In this document: in pieces, positions 32,476 through 34,514 of the stretch
Layout: each line of letters starts with the position of its first letter
Position numbering within the stretch: the first letter of the stretch is position 1
From: Deltaproteobacteria bacterium
Lineage (GTDB): Bacteria; Myxococcota_A; Polyangia; JAAYKL01
NCBI GenBank assembly: GCA_016935665.1
Contig: JAFGQN010000038.1
Coordinates: 1-34,514, forward strand
Length of the DNA: 34,514 nt
Direction: 5' to 3'
Position numbers and translations under genes: made by a program
Notes under the pieces: model-generated
Told to the model about the DNA's origin: nothing
Database searches by the model: none
The model's input: the letters and a program-made list of their open reading frames with translations, nothing else

Positions 32476-34353
32476 ATGTATGGTCAATTGAAAAAGAAGC
32501 ATCAGGATGACCTCAACAGGTTGGGCGATTTATTTGGTCCTCCCAGTGAGATAGCCCATTTTTACATTCAGCCCAATTGCCAGCAGCTCAATCCCGCGGA
32601 CAAAGATGAAGATCAGGCAGTGTCCTATGTACGAAGTCCGGTTCTGGAAACCATCAGCAGCTTTTTAAGTGGTGAAATCGCCGCCCAGCAGGGAGATAGA
32701 CACATGTTTGTTTTATCCGACGCCGGCATGGGTAAAACCTCGCTTTTGATTATGTTGAAGCTGACCCATATGAGCGAATTCTGGCCCGGCAGCGTGCGGT
32801 GTGCGCTTTTGAAAATAGGCGAAGATACGCTGGCGGAAATCGAACAGATAGAAGGAAAGCAGCAAACCGTTCTTTTGCTCGATTCTCTGGATGAAGACCC
32901 GACCGCGTGGGCTGATGTAAAAACACGTCTCATTTCATTGCTCGACGCGACAAGGCATTTCAGGCGCGTGATTATTACATGCAGAACACAGTTTTTTCCC
33001 ACCACTGAGACCGATGTGTTCGAACGACCGGGATATGTGAAAGTTGGCGGATATGCGTGTCCTTCCATTTATCTCTCGTTGTTCAGTGACAAACAGATTG
33101 ACGAATATCTTCACAAACGGTTTCCCAAAACCATCTGGCATGCCCTAAGTCTGAAATCCCATCCAAAGTATGAGAAATCAAAGCGGGCCGTGGAAAAGAT
33201 GCGATCGCTCAAATGCCGTCCCATGCTGCTTTCCCACATCGAAAGCATTCTGGAGGGCAATCGCGAGTGCGAAACCGAATATGATATGTACGATATGCTG
33301 ATTCAACAATGGCTGGACAGGGAGGAGATAAAGTCTCGACGGCGAAAAGACCGGATAACCGCCAATGAGCTCAAAACATCATCCGTGGTCATTGCCGCGG
33401 CCCTTCAGCGGACAGGACGTCGTGTGTTATCAAGGGAGGCGCTGCTTCGCCTGTGTGATGAAACCCCGGTTATTAAAAAGCTGGAGTTTTTAGACATAAG
33501 CGGACGCTCTCTTTTAAACCGGACCTCAGAAGGGAATTTTCGGTTTGCGCACTACACCATTCAGGAGTTCCTGGTCGCCAGAGCTTTGGCTGAGGGTGAA
33601 ATATCCGATGATATGCATAAACTGCACATCACCCCATTTATGGGATTAATATACGCCCAGCGACTGACGCGCCATACAGGATATGAACTGCTCTGGATAC
33701 CGGGGGGAGAATTCCAGATGGGGAGTAAGGAAAGCAACGATGAAAGTCCTGTTCACAACGTACATATCAAGGGTTTTTGTCTTGGAAAATACCCTGTCAC
33801 AAATGAGCAATACAAAAGATTTATGACGGCGAATCCAGGGGTGCACGAACCGGATTTCTGGGGTCACCGCAAGTTCAATCATCCGCAACAGCCCGTCGTG
33901 GGAATCAGCTTTGAGGACGCCAGACAATACTGCGAATGGGCAGGAATGCGATTGCCATCTGAAGCGGAGTGGGAATATGCGTGTCGTGCCGGAAGTACAA
34001 CTCAATACTGTAATGGGGATAGTGAATCCGACCTGGAACGGGCAGGCTGGTTCGCCCAAAACTCGGGGAAAAGTACGCATTCAGTGGGGGAAAAGGAACC
34101 AAATCGATTTGGACTGTACGATATGCACGGAAACGTGTGGGAATGGATAGAGGATGACTGGCACGACAATTATAACGGCGCGCCTGTGGATGGGAGGGCG
34201 AGGGTGAATGAATCGAGGGCCGATTTCCGAGTATACCGCGGTGGCTCGTGGAACTATGATGCCAGGTATTGTCGGTCGGCATACCGCGGCGGCAGGCGCC
34301 CAGACTTCCGCTACGTCTTTCTCGGCTTTCGTCCGGCGAGGTCGATCCCTTGA
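32476..34353 (+). CDS. NACHT-type NTPase fused to C-type-lectin/FGE-fold domain
   Basis: 625 residues. N-terminus 1-75 unassigned. NACHT/STAND NTPase about 76-380: Walker A SDAGMGKTSLL (81-91), Walker B TVLLLDSLDED (131-141), sensor-like VIITCRTQF (165-173) and FRFAHYTIQEFLVARA (355-370), the usual C-terminal NACHT helix. From 402 to the end is a formylglycine-generating-enzyme/C-type-lectin fold: LLWIPGGEFQMGS, MRLPSEAEWEYACRAG, GLYDMHGNVWEW and RGGSW. The first catalytic cysteine of true FGE is replaced (Y594 in SWNYDARYC), so it is a binding domain, not an FGE enzyme. The last ~40 codons look like a DGR variable region. The frame is open for about 37 codons before ATG 32476 and reads protein-like (SYEVAVGWIAGLAK), so the 5' end may be truncated. 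No clear ribosome site. Confidence 0.9.
   Translation: MYGQLKKKHQDDLNRLGDLFGPPSEIAHFYIQPNCQQLNPADKDEDQAVSYVRSPVLETISSFLSGEIAAQQGDRHMFVLSDAGMGKTSLLIMLKLTHMSEFWPGSVRCALLKIGEDTLAEIEQIEGKQQTVLLLDSLDEDPTAWADVKTRLISLLDATRHFRRVIITCRTQFFPTTETDVFERPGYVKVGGYACPSIYLSLFSDKQIDEYLHKRFPKTIWHALSLKSHPKYEKSKRAVEKMRSLKCRPMLLSHIESILEGNRECETEYDMYDMLIQQWLDREEIKSRRRKDRITANELKTSSVVIAAALQRTGRRVLSREALLRLCDETPVIKKLEFLDISGRSLLNRTSEGNFRFAHYTIQEFLVARALAEGEISDDMHKLHITPFMGLIYAQRLTRHTGYELLWIPGGEFQMGSKESNDESPVHNVHIKGFCLGKYPVTNEQYKRFMTANPGVHEPDFWGHRKFNHPQQPVVGISFEDARQYCEWAGMRLPSEAEWEYACRAGSTTQYCNGDSESDLERAGWFAQNSGKSTHSVGEKEPNRFGLYDMHGNVWEWIEDDWHDNYNGAPVDGRARVNESRADFRVYRGGSWNYDARYCRSAYRGGRRPDFRYVFLGFRPARSIP
34237..34353 (+). 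other. candidate DGR variable region
   Basis: Encodes residues 588-625 (RGGSW to the stop). In lectin-fold DGR targets the last ~40 codons of the lectin domain vary. Here N593, Y594, D595, Y598, Y603, G605, G606, R608, F611, Y613, V614 and F615 stand at positions that are Asn in typical template repeats of this fold (from memory), and all twelve codons end in C or T, as expected for AAY codons with first/second-base adenine changes. The constant residues between them (RYCRSA, R..., PD, LGFR) are those of the family. Confidence 0.65.
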
Positions 34354-34371
34354 TCCTTGAACCCTTGAACC

Positions 34372-34389
34372 CCACCCCTTTCAAGGTGG
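34372..34389. repeat. small hairpin just after the NACHT stop
   Basis: ccacc/ggtgg stem with an eight-base loop, 18 bases past the stop and after a repeated ccttga stretch. A hairpin soon after the variable region is a known feature of some DGR targets (for example in Bordetella phage), so it is noted here as possible. Confidence 0.35.
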
Positions 34390-34430
34390 TGCCAAAATAC
34401 AGATGAAAAACAGCTGATTCATAAGGAAAA

Positions 34431-34511
34431 AAATGTAGTTGCGGGCTTTATGCCCGCTTTTTATTGTTCAATCGCGCTTTTCAAGCGGGGATAAACCCCG
34501 CAACTACATTT
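34431..34511. repeat. palindromic multi-hairpin element (MITE/REP-like)
   Basis: Outer arms aaatgtagttgcggg (34431-34445) and cccgcaactacattt (34497-34511) are a perfect 15-base inverted repeat. Between them are two further hairpins, gcgggc/gcccgc at 34441-34457 and gcgggg/ccccgc at 34485-34501. The motif resembles part of 27604-27670 (cggggataaacc), so it is probably a dispersed family. Confidence 0.7.
34441..34464 (+). terminator. Rho-independent-type terminator
   Basis: gcgggc-tttat-gcccgc, six GC-rich pairs and a five-base loop, then ttttttatt. It lies 88 bases after the NACHT stop and would end that transcript. It is also the left hairpin of the palindromic element at 34431-34511. Confidence 0.75.
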
Positions 34512-34514
34512 AAT

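Noticed and set aside
31567-34514. DGR template repeat, avd or reverse transcriptase in the window
   Set aside because: I looked for a second copy of the variable region and for reverse transcriptase motifs and found none; only the variable-region side is here.
1-34514. tRNA, rRNA or known riboswitch
   Set aside because: No tRNA-like cloverleaf with anticodon and TTCRA loop and no rRNA signature was recognised in intergenic regions; a covariance search could still find a small RNA.

Overview
The window looks like chromosomal DNA of a Gram-negative bacterium of the deltaproteobacterial/Myxococcota type. Support comes from three surface lipoproteins with very acidic Asp/Ser/Glu low-complexity linkers, a DUF1844 protein beside an HtrA-type lipoprotein protease, a NifA-like sigma54 activator, a complete run of menaquinone genes and a large lipoprotein of the sulfatase superfamily. 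This placement is inference from gene content and style; there is no rRNA or other marker that settles taxonomy.

Layout. 1-1586 (-): 5' part of a modular Cys-rich lipoprotein that runs off the left edge. 2013-3636 (+): tsaB, a 19-cysteine small protein and dtd. 3818-4765 (+): acidic-repeat lipoprotein. 4804-6744 (-): four-gene thiol/disulfide operon (thioredoxin, DUF6132, 65-aa membrane protein, CcdA-thioredoxin fusion). 7094-9461: sigma54 activator and ECF-like sigma factor, divergent. 9478-11207 (-): small conserved protein, DUF1844, HtrA lipoprotein. 11303-13281 (-): two glycosyltransferases. 13399-18101: hotdog thioesterase (+) converging on the tightly overlapped menB-menA-menC-menE operon (-). 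18381-19909 (+): PAS histidine kinase and single-domain response regulator. 20032-23214 (+): radC and a sulfatase-fold lipoprotein whose nucleophile position is Thr. 23223-25652 (-): EGF/propeller lipoprotein. 25896-27551 (+): CrtI-like FAD oxidoreductase. 27764-31428 (-): VWA protein, histidine kinase, OmpR-type regulator. 31567-34514: repeat-rich, partly decayed accessory region that ends with a NACHT NTPase fused to a C-type-lectin/FGE-fold domain.

How genes work together. The men genes convert o-succinylbenzoate precursors to demethylmenaquinone: MenC, MenE, MenB, then DHNA-CoA hydrolysis probably by the hotdog protein, then prenylation by MenA. MenF, MenD and MenH are not here. The CcdA operon should carry cytoplasmic reducing power across the inner membrane. 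Many operons use 1-4 base start/stop overlaps (ATGA, GTGA, TAATG), which helped choose starts, including GTG starts for menE and the CcdA fusion.

Most notable: the last ~40 codons of the NACHT gene look like the variable region of a diversity-generating retroelement (DGR). At the expected variable positions every codon ends in C or T, as expected from adenine mutagenesis of AAY template codons, and the fold is the usual DGR lectin scaffold. No template repeat or reverse transcriptase was seen in the window, so they would have to lie to the right of 34514 or elsewhere. Just upstream are a broken DUF4062 fragment and a decayed Rpn-type nuclease, suggesting a conflict/defence locus that has been rearranged.
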